64,000 nucleotides of DNA from Oryzobacter faecalis (GTDB taxonomy: Bacteria > Actinomycetota > Actinomycetes > Actinomycetales > Dermatophilaceae): the NCBI RefSeq assembly GCF_046764005.1, contig NZ_JBKOFW010000009.1, positions 47,937 through 111,936 on the forward strand, given 5' to 3'. Made by a program: the position numbers and the translations under genes. This document shows, in pieces, positions 52,167 to 60,545 of this stretch. Each line of letters begins with the position of its first letter. Position 1 is the stretch's first letter. Below the pieces are notes generated by a model, which worked only from the letters and a program-made list of their open reading frames with translations, was not told the DNA's origin and did not search any database.

Positions 52167-52194
52167 GCCCGGGTCCCGACAGGCGGACCCGGGC
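52167..52194 (-). terminator. Hairpin terminator after the glycine betaine-binding protein gene
   Basis: The perfect 10-bp stem GCCCGGGTCC / GGACCCGGGC (52167-52176 with 52185-52194) has an 8-base loop. It starts 26 bases past the end of the minus-strand binding-protein gene and before the dehydrogenase promoter region. It separates the transporter transcript from the dehydrogenase-ETF transcript. Confidence 0.7.
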
Positions 52195-52219
52195 GGCGCG
52201 CGTCGTGCCGGGGAGGGGG

Positions 52220-53218
52220 TCAGGTCAGCCAGGCGTCGACCTTGTCCTTGTTCTCCTCGATCCACTTCTTGGCGGCGTCCTCGGGCGACATCTTGTCGAC
52301 CGCGATGTACTTCGCCACCGTGTTCTGGTCCTCGTTGGACCACTGGAACTTCTTGACGAACGCCACCCCGTCGTCGTCGGTCTGGGCGGCCCACTTCGTG
52401 CTGAGGATCTTCTTCAGCACGGTGTCGGGGTAGTCGCAGGCCACCTTGGCCGGGTCGTCCTGACAGCCCTCGGTGTACGGCGGCAGCTTGACGGCCTGCA
52501 GCGGCACGTCGGCGAAGAGGTACTGGGGCTCCCAGAAGTAGCCGATGAGCCACTCCTTGTTCGCCTCGGCCTTCTTGAACGCCTCGAGCGAGGCGGCCTC
52601 GCCGCCGGAGAAGACGACCTTGAAGTTCAGGCCGAGGTTCTTGATGATCGCCTCGTCGAACTGGACGTACGACGGGTCGGACCCGAGGAACTGGCCCTTG
52701 CCGCCGGACTCCGACGTCTTGAACTTGTCGGCGTACTTGTTGAGGTTCTTGTAGTCCAGGACGTCGGGGTTCTCCTTGGCCAGCCACGGCGGGACGTACC
52801 AGTGGATGATCCCCTTGTTGCCGTTGGGGCCGCCGTCGATCGCGGACCCGTCGCCGCCCTTGTCGGCGAAGAACTTCTTCTCGAGGTCGGGGTGGCCCCA
52901 GTCCTCGATGACGACGTCGACCTCGCCGGTGCCGAAGCCCTGCCAGGAGACGTCCTCCTTGAGGTCCTTGTAGGTCACCGTGCAGCCGAGCCGGCTCTTG
53001 GCGACCTCACCGACGACGTAGGCGCTCGCCTCGTAGCTGACCCAGGGGTTGACGGCCATGTTGATCGTGCCGCAGTTCTTGCTCGCGGCCGAGCTGGCCT
53101 GGGCCTTGTTCGACTCGGTCTGGGCGTCGATGTCGCCGCTGCCGCACGCCGCCGTGGCGAGCGCGACGGCGGCGACCGCGGCGGCGGACGTCATCGTCCT
53201 CAATGTGATCCTCTGCAT
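52220..53218 (-). CDS. opuAC: Glycine betaine/choline ABC transporter substrate-binding lipoprotein
   Basis: The 332-residue OpuAC-type binding protein has a lipobox (LATAACGSG, Cys about residue 25). The ligand-binding fold follows with INMAVNPWVSYEASAYVVGEV, VDVVIEDWGHPD, IIHWYVPPWLAKENPDVLDYKNL and LIGYFWEPQYLFADVPL. The aromatic residues in such segments form the cation-pi cage that holds the trimethylammonium group. It is the third gene of the transporter set, 53 bases after the permease gene. Confidence 0.92.
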   Translation of the reverse strand: MQRITLRTMTSAAAVAAVALATAACGSGDIDAQTESNKAQASSAASKNCGTINMAVNPWVSYEASAYVVGEVAKSRLGCTVTYKDLKEDVSWQGFGTGEVDVVIEDWGHPDLEKKFFADKGGDGSAIDGGPNGNKGIIHWYVPPWLAKENPDVLDYKNLNKYADKFKTSESGGKGQFLGSDPSYVQFDEAIIKNLGLNFKVVFSGGEAASLEAFKKAEANKEWLIGYFWEPQYLFADVPLQAVKLPPYTEGCQDDPAKVACDYPDTVLKKILSTKWAAQTDDDGVAFVKKFQWSNEDQNTVAKYIAVDKMSPEDAAKKWIEENKDKVDAWLT

Positions 53219-53271
53219 GTGCGCTCCTCACGCGGATTTTCGGTGGATGGTGCTGACAGGGTCGGTGGGGG

Positions 53272-55302
53272 TCAGAAGGGCTTGGGGAACCGCAGCCACT
53301 GCATCTCCTTGGGGGCGGGTGACGCGGCGCGGCGGGCGATGCGGTCGAGCATGATGCCGAGCAGGACGATCGTGATGCCGGCGGCGGCCCCCTTGCCCCA
53401 CTCCTCGCTGCGGGAGAAGCCGATGACGACGTCGTAGCCGAGGGCGCCGGCGCCGACCATCCCGGCGATGACGGCCATGGCGAGGACGAAGAGCAGGCCC
53501 TGGTTGGCGGCGAGCACGAGCGAGGGCTTGGCCATCGGCAGCTGCACCTGGCGGATCTGCTGCATGGTCGTCGCGCCGGTCGAGCGCACGGCCTCCATCG
53601 TCGTCGGCGACACGCCCTTGACGCCGTCGGCGACGAGCTTGATCGCCACCGGGGCCGCGTAGGCGAGGGCGGCGACGATGCCGGTGAAGCGCGAGGGCCC
53701 GAAGAGGACGAGCACCGGCACGAGGTAGACGAACGCAGGGATGGTCTGCCCGGCGTCGAGGATCGGCCGGACGGCGAGGTCGACCGACCGGCGCCGCGCC
53801 ATCGCGACACCCACGACGACGGCGAGCACCATGCACAGCGCCGTCGCGACGAGGGTCATCGCGAGGGTGATCATCGCGTTGTGCCACAGGCCGAAGTACC
53901 AGATGCCGACGAGGCAGGGAACCGTGACGAGCAGCGCCCGGTACCCCCCGATGACGAGGGCGATGAGCGCGATCCCGGCGAAGGCCAGCCACCACGGGGA
54001 CTCGGCGAGGAAGGACTGCAGCGGGTTGAGCAGGCCGTAGGTGATGCCGTCCTTGAGGGCGCTCGTCGCGGGGGAGATCGCCGTCGTGAACGAGTCGACC
54101 GCGCCGTCGGTGGCCTCGGCGATCCTCCGCCCCAGCCCGAGGTCGGCCCACTCCGCCGCCCAGAACTGCTCGCGCGAGAGGTAGACGGCGACGAGGGCGA
54201 CGAGACCGCCGGCCCCGAGGACGATCCGGTGGGTCCGCGGGGCCAGGCCCTCGCCGCGGGCCACGGCGTCGCCCCGCTCGCTGGCGGCGGTCGTCATCCG
54301 GTCGAGCATGATCGCCGTCGCGACGATGAGCAGGCCGGGGATGAGGGCGGTGCCGACGTCGTTGATCCGCAGCCCGGCGAGGACCGGCTGGCCCAGCCCG
54401 GGGCCGTCGACGAAGGAGGCGATCGTCGCCATCGACAGCGCGGCCATCGTCGTCTGGTTGAGGCCGACGATGATCGTCCGCTTGGCGAGCGGGAGCTGGA
54501 CGCGCAGCAGCCGCTGCCACCTCGTCTGGCCGAGGGAGTTCGTCACCTCGATCATCGCCGGGTCGACCGCGCGGATGCCGTGGGCGCTGATCCGGATGAG
54601 CGGGGGCGCGGCGTACAGGACGGTGCACACGACGGCGGACGAGGCGCCGATGCCGAAGAACAGCACGATCGGGAGCAGGTAGACGAAGGTCGGCATCGTC
54701 TGGAGCAGGTCGAGCACCGGCTCGATGACCTGGTTGGCGCGCTTCTTGGTGCCCGCGAGGATGCCGAGGGGGAGGCCGATGAGGAGGCTGATGGCGACGG
54801 AGATGCCGACGATGATGAGCAGGTCCATCGAGTCGGTCCAGAAGCCGAGGACGCCGTAGGAGAGGAACGTCCCGAGGACGAGCAGGGCGATCCGCCAGTT
54901 CGCGACGGCGTACCCCACCCAGGTGGCCACGGCCGTGACGCCGAGCCACCCGACGTGCGGGACGGGCCGCGGCTCGGCGGGGACCGACACCAGTCGCTGG
55001 AGCCACCCCACGAAGGAGCGGAACAGGTCGGCGATCGCGCCGGTCAGCTGCATCACCGGGTTGGAGTCGCGCCCGGCGAGCATCGTGTCGCGGAACGCGG
55101 TGAGCGAGTTCATCACCGGCGTCTTGTCCCGGCCGCCGAGCTCGAGGGTGCTGGTGCCCTTCGTCGCGAGCCAGACGAGGAACCAGAGCACCAGCACGGC
55201 CGCGACCGGCTGCCAGCGGGGCGTGGGCTCCTCGATGACGGGCGGTGGCTGCTCCTCGCGGGCGGCCGAGGTCCGCGGTCGTTCCGGCGCGGCGGTCGTC
55301 AT
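53272..55302 (-). CDS. opuAB: Glycine betaine/choline ABC transporter permease with two fused permease domains
   Basis: The 676-residue membrane protein contains two BPD-transp-1 domains: one around residues 150-310, with LDLLQTMPTFVYLLPIVLFFG and the EAA-type loop EVTNSLGQTRWQRLLRVQLPLA, and one around 500-660, with LDAGQTIPAFVYLVPVLVLFG and EAVRSTGATTMQQIRQVQLPMA. A single chain can therefore supply both halves of the transport channel, unlike the usual ProW homodimer. The ATG overlaps the ATPase gene stop. A cytosolic Pro/Glu-rich N-terminus precedes the first helix. Confidence 0.92.
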   Translation of the reverse strand: MTTAAPERPRTSAAREEQPPPVIEEPTPRWQPVAAVLVLWFLVWLATKGTSTLELGGRDKTPVMNSLTAFRDTMLAGRDSNPVMQLTGAIADLFRSFVGWLQRLVSVPAEPRPVPHVGWLGVTAVATWVGYAVANWRIALLVLGTFLSYGVLGFWTDSMDLLIIVGISVAISLLIGLPLGILAGTKKRANQVIEPVLDLLQTMPTFVYLLPIVLFFGIGASSAVVCTVLYAAPPLIRISAHGIRAVDPAMIEVTNSLGQTRWQRLLRVQLPLAKRTIIVGLNQTTMAALSMATIASFVDGPGLGQPVLAGLRINDVGTALIPGLLIVATAIMLDRMTTAASERGDAVARGEGLAPRTHRIVLGAGGLVALVAVYLSREQFWAAEWADLGLGRRIAEATDGAVDSFTTAISPATSALKDGITYGLLNPLQSFLAESPWWLAFAGIALIALVIGGYRALLVTVPCLVGIWYFGLWHNAMITLAMTLVATALCMVLAVVVGVAMARRRSVDLAVRPILDAGQTIPAFVYLVPVLVLFGPSRFTGIVAALAYAAPVAIKLVADGVKGVSPTTMEAVRSTGATTMQQIRQVQLPMAKPSLVLAANQGLLFVLAMAVIAGMVGAGALGYDVVIGFSRSEEWGKGAAAGITIVLLGIMLDRIARRAASPAPKEMQWLRFPKPF

Positions 55303-56390
55303 CACTGCTCCTCGACGACGACGACGCGCAGGATGTCCTCGTCGTCGACGACGCCGATGAAGGTGCCGTTCTCGTCGACGACGCGCACCGGGCCCTGGTG
55401 GGCGAGGACCGCCCGGGCGGCCTCCCGGACGATCGTCGTGTCGCGCAGCGTCGGTGCGCCCACGCCCTCCTCGGGCGACGCGGGCTCGCGCATGACCCAC
55501 TTGAGGGTGAGGACGTGCGACTTGGGCACCTCGGCGACGAAGTCGCGCACGTAGTCGTCGGCCGGGGCGCCGATGATCTCGTCGGGCGCCCCGATCTGCA
55601 CGATCTCGCCGTCGCGCATGATGAGGATCCGGTCGCCGAGCTTGAGGGCCTCGTCGAGGTCGTGGGTGATGAAGACCATCGTCTTGCCGACCTCGTGGTG
55701 CAGCCGGATGACCTCCTTCTGCATGTCGCGGCGGATCAGCGGGTCGAGGGCGCTGAACGGCTCGTCGAACATCAGCACGCTCGGGTCGTTGGCCAGCGCC
55801 CGGGCGAGGCCGACGCGCTGCTGCATGCCACCGGAGAGCTGGTCGGGGAAGTTCTGCTCGTACCCGGACAGCCCGACGAGGTCGACCATCTCCTGCGCCC
55901 GTGCCCGGCGGCCGGCCTTGTCCTCGCCGCGGATCTCGAGGCCGAAGGCGATGTTGTCGATGACCTTGCGGTGGGGGAGCAGGCCGAAGTGCTGGAAAAC
56001 CATGGAGATCCGCCGGCGCCGGATGTCGCGCAGCGCCTCCTCGTTCATCGCGGTCAGGTCGGTGCCGTCGAGGAGGACCGTGCCGGCCGTGGGCTCGATG
56101 AGCCGGGTGAGGAGGCGCACGAGGGTGGACTTGCCCGACCCCGACAGGCCCATGACGACGAACACCTCCCCGGGGGCGACGTCGAACGAGACGTCGCGGA
56201 CCCCGATGACGTGGCCGCTCTTGGCCTGCAGCTCCTTGCGGGAGAGCCGGAGGTCGGGCGTGCCGACGAGCTTCTCGGCCCCGGGCCCGAAGACCTTCCA
56301 CAGGCCGCGGACCGAGAGGGCGGGCGTGCCCGTGCCGGCGACCGGTGCCGGCGCGCTGGGGGTGCTGACGGTGGTGTCGGTCGAGGTCAT
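55302..56390 (-). CDS. opuAA: Glycine betaine/choline ABC transporter ATP-binding protein with CBS domain
   Basis: The 362-residue protein has Walker A in MGLSGSGKSTLVRLL, the Q-loop VFQHFGLLPHRKVIDN, the signature LSGGMQQRVGLARALA, Walker B VLMFDEPFSALDP and the H-loop FITHDLDEAL. The C-terminal CBS region (VRVVDENGTFIGVVDDEDIL) is the osmotic-strength or nucleotide sensor typical of ProV/OpuAA. A Ser/Thr/Pro-rich N-terminus precedes the domain. It lies 16 bases after betA, so the choline oxidation genes and the importer are probably one transcript. Confidence 0.93.
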   Translation of the reverse strand: MTSTDTTVSTPSAPAPVAGTGTPALSVRGLWKVFGPGAEKLVGTPDLRLSRKELQAKSGHVIGVRDVSFDVAPGEVFVVMGLSGSGKSTLVRLLTRLIEPTAGTVLLDGTDLTAMNEEALRDIRRRRISMVFQHFGLLPHRKVIDNIAFGLEIRGEDKAGRRARAQEMVDLVGLSGYEQNFPDQLSGGMQQRVGLARALANDPSVLMFDEPFSALDPLIRRDMQKEVIRLHHEVGKTMVFITHDLDEALKLGDRILIMRDGEIVQIGAPDEIIGAPADDYVRDFVAEVPKSHVLTLKWVMREPASPEEGVGAPTLRDTTIVREAARAVLAHQGPVRVVDENGTFIGVVDDEDILRVVVVEEQ

Positions 56391-56406
56391 GGCGGGCCCT
56401 TCTTCG

Positions 56407-58119
56407 TCAGTCCGTGCTCGTGACCGCTGGGGTCGGGGGGTCGAGCGGTGAGCCGGCGCGGTGGCTGTACCAGGGCGCGTCGGAGGGAGGGAGCGGGGTG
56501 GCGCCGGCGATGAGGTCGGCCGCCTTCTCGGCGAGCATGACGACGGGGGCGTAGATGTTGCCGTTCGTCACGTAGGGCATCGCGCTCGCGTCGACGACCC
56601 GCAGGCCCTGCGTGCCGTGGACGCCCATCGTCATGGGGTCGAGGACGGAGAGGTCGTCGACGCCCATCCGCGCGGTGCAGCTGGGGTGGAGCGCGGTCTC
56701 GGCGTCCTCGCGGACCCAGTCGAGGATCTCCTCGTCGGTCTCGACCTTGGGTCCGGGGCTGATCTCGCCGGCGTTGTACGGGGCCATGGCCGGCTGGCCC
56801 AGGATGTGCCGGGCGACACGGACGGCCTCGACCCACTCGCGCTGGTCCTGCTCGGTTGACAGGTAGTTGAACAGCAGCGCGGGCTTCATCCGGGGGTCGC
56901 TGCTCCTGATGCGGACGTGGCCGCGGGCGTCGGAGTACATCGGGCCGATGTGCACCTGGTAGCCGTGGCCCTCGACCGGGCTGGTGCCGTCGTAGCGGAT
57001 GGCGATCGGCAGGAAGTGGAACATGAGGTTGGGGTAGTCGACGTCGTCGTTGCTGCGGACGAACCCGCCGCCCTCGAAGTGGTTCGTGGCGCCCAGACCC
57101 TTGCGGAAGAACAGCCAGTCGGCGGCGAGCTTGGGGCGGTTGCGCCACCTCAGCCCGGGGGCGATGGAGACGGGCAGCCTGCTGGCGTACTGGATGTAGA
57201 CCTCGAGGTGGTCCTGGAGGTGCTCGCCGACGCCCCTGACGCCCGCCACCACGTCGATGCCGAGGGGGCGGAGCAGGTCGGGGTCGCCGACGCCGCTCAG
57301 CTGGAGCAGCTGCGGGGTGTTGATCGCGCCGCCGCAGAGGACGACCTCGTTCGCGCGCACCGTGTGCCGGCGGCCGGCGGTCGTGTACTCGACCCCGACG
57401 GCCCGGGTGCCCTCGAAGAGCACCCTCGTCGTGTACGCCAGGGTGCGCACGGTGAGGTTCGGGCGGTCCATGACCGGGTGCAGGTAGGCCCGCGCGGCCG
57501 ACAGGCGCCGCCCGCGGTGGACGTTGCGGTCGAACTTCGCGAAGCCCTCCTGCCGGTAGCCGTTGACGTCCGGGGTGCGGGGGTAGCCGGCCTCGACGGT
57601 GGCGTCGAAGAAGGCACCGAAGAGGGGGTTGGTGGCGGGGCCCCGCTCGAGGACGAGGGGCCCGTCGCCGCCGCGCCAGGTGTCGGCCCCGGCGAGGCAG
57701 GTCTCCATCCGCTTGAAGTAGGGCAGGCAGTGGGCGTAGTCCCACGTCTCCATGCCGGGGTCGGCGGCCCAGCGCTCGTAGTCCATGGGGTTGCCGCGCT
57801 GGAAGATCATCCCGTTGATCGAGCTCGACCCGCCGAGGACCTTGCCGCGCGCGTGGTAGATCCGCCGCCCGTTCATGTGCGGCTCTGGCTCGGACTCGTA
57901 CTTCCAGTCGTAGAACCGGCTCCCGATGGGGAACGGCAGCGCCGCGGGCATGTGGATGAAGGGGTCGAGCTTGAGGTCGCTGCGACCGGCCTCGAGGACG
58001 AGGACGCTCGTGCCGGGGTCGGCGGACAGCCGGTTGGCGATGACGCAGCCGGCGCTGCCCCCTCCGACGACGACGACGTCGACGCGGTCTGGGGTGGGCC
58101 CGAGGGTCGGCTTCTTCAC
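56407..58119 (-). CDS. betA: GMC family choline dehydrogenase
   Basis: The 570-residue flavoenzyme has the ADP-binding VVVVGGGSAGCVIANRLSAD, GMC signature 1 (HARGKVLGGSSSINGMIFQRG), signature 2 (VLCGGAINTPQLLQLSGVG) and the catalytic His/Asn end region SCTARMGVDDLSVLDP, VVDASAMPYVTNGNIYAPVVMLAEKAAD. It should oxidise choline to betaine aldehyde at the membrane. The GTG start 58119 overlaps the stop of the aldehyde dehydrogenase gene by four bases, giving both steps from one mRNA. Confidence 0.9.
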   Translation of the reverse strand: MKKPTLGPTPDRVDVVVVGGGSAGCVIANRLSADPGTSVLVLEAGRSDLKLDPFIHMPAALPFPIGSRFYDWKYESEPEPHMNGRRIYHARGKVLGGSSSINGMIFQRGNPMDYERWAADPGMETWDYAHCLPYFKRMETCLAGADTWRGGDGPLVLERGPATNPLFGAFFDATVEAGYPRTPDVNGYRQEGFAKFDRNVHRGRRLSAARAYLHPVMDRPNLTVRTLAYTTRVLFEGTRAVGVEYTTAGRRHTVRANEVVLCGGAINTPQLLQLSGVGDPDLLRPLGIDVVAGVRGVGEHLQDHLEVYIQYASRLPVSIAPGLRWRNRPKLAADWLFFRKGLGATNHFEGGGFVRSNDDVDYPNLMFHFLPIAIRYDGTSPVEGHGYQVHIGPMYSDARGHVRIRSSDPRMKPALLFNYLSTEQDQREWVEAVRVARHILGQPAMAPYNAGEISPGPKVETDEEILDWVREDAETALHPSCTARMGVDDLSVLDPMTMGVHGTQGLRVVDASAMPYVTNGNIYAPVVMLAEKAADLIAGATPLPPSDAPWYSHRAGSPLDPPTPAVTSTD

Positions 58120-59591
58120 TCCCACCACCCCGAGGGGGCCGGGGCGGTGTTCCGCCACACGTGCTTGGTCTCCTGGTACTCCTCGAGGCCGACCCGACCG
58201 AGCTCGCGGCCGGTCCCGGACTGCTTGTAGCCGCCCCACTCGGCCTGGGCGACGTAGGGGTGGAAGTCGTTGATCCACACGGTGCCCATGCGCAGCCGTG
58301 CCGCGACCCGGTCGGCCTTCGCGTCGTCGCCGGTCCAGACGGCGCCGGCGAGCCCGTAGATCGAGTCGTTGGCGATGGCGACGGCCTCGTCCTCGGTCGT
58401 GAACGTCTCGACGGTGAGGACGGGGCCGAAGGACTCGTCCTGGACGACGCTCATCTCGGTGGTGCAGCGGTCGAACACGGTGGGCAGGTAGTAGAAGCCG
58501 TCCGCGAGGGCGGGGTCGTCGGGTCGCCGTCCGCCGCACCGGAGCCGGGCGCCCTCCTCGAGGCCGCGCGCGACGTAGGCTTCGACCTTGGCGAGGTGGG
58601 CGGCGCTCGTGAGGGACCCCGTCTGGGCCTTCTCGTCGAAGGGGAGCCCGGGGCGGATCAGCCGGGCCCGCTCGACGAGGTCGTCGACGAAGGACTCGGC
58701 GATGCCGGCCTCGACGACGAGCCGCGCGCCGGCGGAGCAGACCTGGCCGGAGTGGAGGAAGACGGCCGTGAGCGCGTTGTCGAGGGCGGCCTCGCGGTCG
58801 GCGTCGGCGAAGACGATGTTGGGGTTCTTGCCCCCGAGCTCGAGGGCGACCTTCTTCACGGTTCCGGCGCCGGCGGCCATGAGGTGCTTGCCGACGGCGA
58901 GGCTGCCGGTGAACGACACGAGGTCGACACGCGGGTCGGCGGACAGCGGTGCGCCGCAACCGGGTCCGGTGCCGAGGACGAGGTTCGCCACTCCTGCCGG
59001 GAGGCCTGCCTCCTCGAGGGCCCGGACGAGGGCGATCGTCGAGTGCGGCGTGATCTCGCTGGGCTTGAGGACGAAGGTGTTGCCCGCGAGGAGGCAGGGC
59101 GCGACCTTCCAGCTGGCCTGCAGGAGCGGGTAGTTCCACGGCGTGATGAGGGCGCAGACGCCGACGGGTTCACGGACGACCCGGCTGACGACGTCCGCAC
59201 GGCCGAGGTCGACCGTGCGGTCACCGAGGTCGTCGGCCTCGGCGCCCACCGTCGCGTAGTGGCGGAACACGCTGACGACGTCGGCGACGTCGTACTCGCT
59301 CTCGACGAGGCGCTTCCCGGTGTCGAGCGACTCCCAGCGGGCGATGTCCGCGGTGTCGCGCTCGAGGAGGTCGGCGACCCGGTCGAGGAGGGCGGCGCGT
59401 TCGCGGACCGGGGTCGTGGGCCACGGGCCCTCGTCGAACGCTCGGCGGGCCGCGGCGATCGCGGCGAGCGTGTCGGTGTCGGTGGCCTCGGCCACCGTGC
59501 CCACAGGGGAGCCGTCGGCCGGGCACGTGATGGATCGCGTGCCACCCGCGGCCGCGGCGACCCACTGACCGCCGAGGAAGAGCTCCGTCAC
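58116..59591 (-). CDS. betB: Betaine aldehyde dehydrogenase
   Basis: The 491-residue ALDH has PWNYPLLQASWKVAPCLLAGNTFVLKPSE, FTGSLAVGKH, the catalytic Glu in ALELGGKNPNIVF and catalytic Cys285 in HSGQVCSAGARL. The gene arrangement with choline dehydrogenase and the betaine transporter identifies the substrate as betaine aldehyde, oxidised to glycine betaine with NAD(P). GTG 59591 is preceded by GGAGGTGG. It is the first gene of the long minus-strand operon. A paired operator-like dyad lies 17 bases upstream. Confidence 0.9.
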   Translation of the reverse strand: MTELFLGGQWVAAAAGGTRSITCPADGSPVGTVAEATDTDTLAAIAAARRAFDEGPWPTTPVRERAALLDRVADLLERDTADIARWESLDTGKRLVESEYDVADVVSVFRHYATVGAEADDLGDRTVDLGRADVVSRVVREPVGVCALITPWNYPLLQASWKVAPCLLAGNTFVLKPSEITPHSTIALVRALEEAGLPAGVANLVLGTGPGCGAPLSADPRVDLVSFTGSLAVGKHLMAAGAGTVKKVALELGGKNPNIVFADADREAALDNALTAVFLHSGQVCSAGARLVVEAGIAESFVDDLVERARLIRPGLPFDEKAQTGSLTSAAHLAKVEAYVARGLEEGARLRCGGRRPDDPALADGFYYLPTVFDRCTTEMSVVQDESFGPVLTVETFTTEDEAVAIANDSIYGLAGAVWTGDDAKADRVAARLRMGTVWINDFHPYVAQAEWGGYKQSGTGRELGRVGLEEYQETKHVWRNTAPAPSGWWE

Positions 59592-59607
59592 GGACCACCT
59601 CCGACGT

Positions 59608-59642
59608 GTTGCACGATGTGCAACGCCTTGTGTACTGCGCAA
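59608..59642 (-). promoter_or_regulatory. Paired dyads upstream of betB (putative IclR operators)
   Basis: Site 1, TTGCA-CGATG-TGCAA within the perfect GTTGCAC-N3-GTGCAAC at 59608-59624, and site 2, TTGTG-TACTG-CGCAA at 59628-59642, share one pattern. Their centres are 19 bp apart, equal to the spacing at 52075-52108. The IclR gene ends the region upstream, 72 bases further. A 19-bp spacing puts both sites on one DNA face. Confidence 0.65.
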
Positions 59643-59714
59643 CAGCATCGCGCCCACCGGATCAGGGGTCAAGCACCTGCGCCAAACCGTGACCCAGCGG
59701 TCGTGAGCCGATTC

Positions 59715-60497
59715 TCAGCGGTCGGCCGGTCGGTGCGCGAGGCGCCCGCTGATCTCCGCCGTCGCGGCCCGCAGGAGGGGGGTGATCTCCTCGATGCGGG
59801 CCTCGCCGAAGCGGAACGAGGGGCCCGAGACGCTGACCGACGCGACGACGTCGCCGTGGGCGTCGCGCACCGGTGCGGCGACGGCCGTCAGACCGACGTC
59901 GAGCTCGTCGGCCGCGAGGGCGACGCCGTGCGTGCGGACCTCGGCGAGCTGGGCGTCGAGGATCGTCCGGTCGGTGATGGTCTGCGGGGTGTAGGGGACG
60001 AGCTCGCCGAGCACGCGGCCGAGCTCGGGCTCGACGAGCTCGCTGACGAGCACCTTGCCGTTGCTCGTGGCGTGGATCGGGATGTGCTGCCCGACCCAGT
60101 TGTAGGACGACAGGCTCGACGCCCCCGACACCTGGTCGACGTAGAGGGCCGCCCCACCGGACAGGACCGCGAGGTTCACGGTCTCGCCCGTCTCCGACGC
60201 GAGGCGGCGGCACACCGGCCGCGCCTCCTGGACGAGGTCGAGCCGGGCGCTCGTGGCGCCGGCGAGCTTGAGGATGCCGACCCCCAGCCGGTACCGGCCC
60301 CGCTCCTCGACCTGCTCGACGAGCCGGCGCCGCTCGAGGGCCGCGACGAGCCGGCTCGCGGTGGACTTGTGGACGCCGAGCTCGCGGGCCAGCTGGGTGA
60401 CCCCGGCGGCCCCGTGCACCGCGAGGAGCTCGAGGATCGTCACCGCGCGGTCCACGGACTGCACGGTGCCCGACGCGTCCCGACTGGTGGTGCGCAT
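59715..60497 (-). CDS. IclR family transcriptional regulator
   Basis: The 260-residue regulator has an N-terminal winged helix (SVDRAVTILELLAVHGAAGVTQLARELGVHKSTASRLVAALERRRLVEQ) and the C-terminal IclR effector domain with NLAVLSGGAALYVDQV, IHATSNGKVLVSELV and VAAPVRDAHGDVVASVSVSGPSFRF. It is transcribed in the same direction as betB, 123 bases upstream of it, and divergent from purU. It is the natural candidate for control of the betBA-opu and dimethylglycine operons; betaine, dimethylglycine or a related amine may be the effector. Confidence 0.92.
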   Translation of the reverse strand: MRTTSRDASGTVQSVDRAVTILELLAVHGAAGVTQLARELGVHKSTASRLVAALERRRLVEQVEERGRYRLGVGILKLAGATSARLDLVQEARPVCRRLASETGETVNLAVLSGGAALYVDQVSGASSLSSYNWVGQHIPIHATSNGKVLVSELVEPELGRVLGELVPYTPQTITDRTILDAQLAEVRTHGVALAADELDVGLTAVAAPVRDAHGDVVASVSVSGPSFRFGEARIEEITPLLRAATAEISGRLAHRPADR

Positions 60498-60545
60498 GGC
60501 GGAACGGTATCGGGTCGGCCCCGGCATCCGTCTAGCGTGGTCGGC

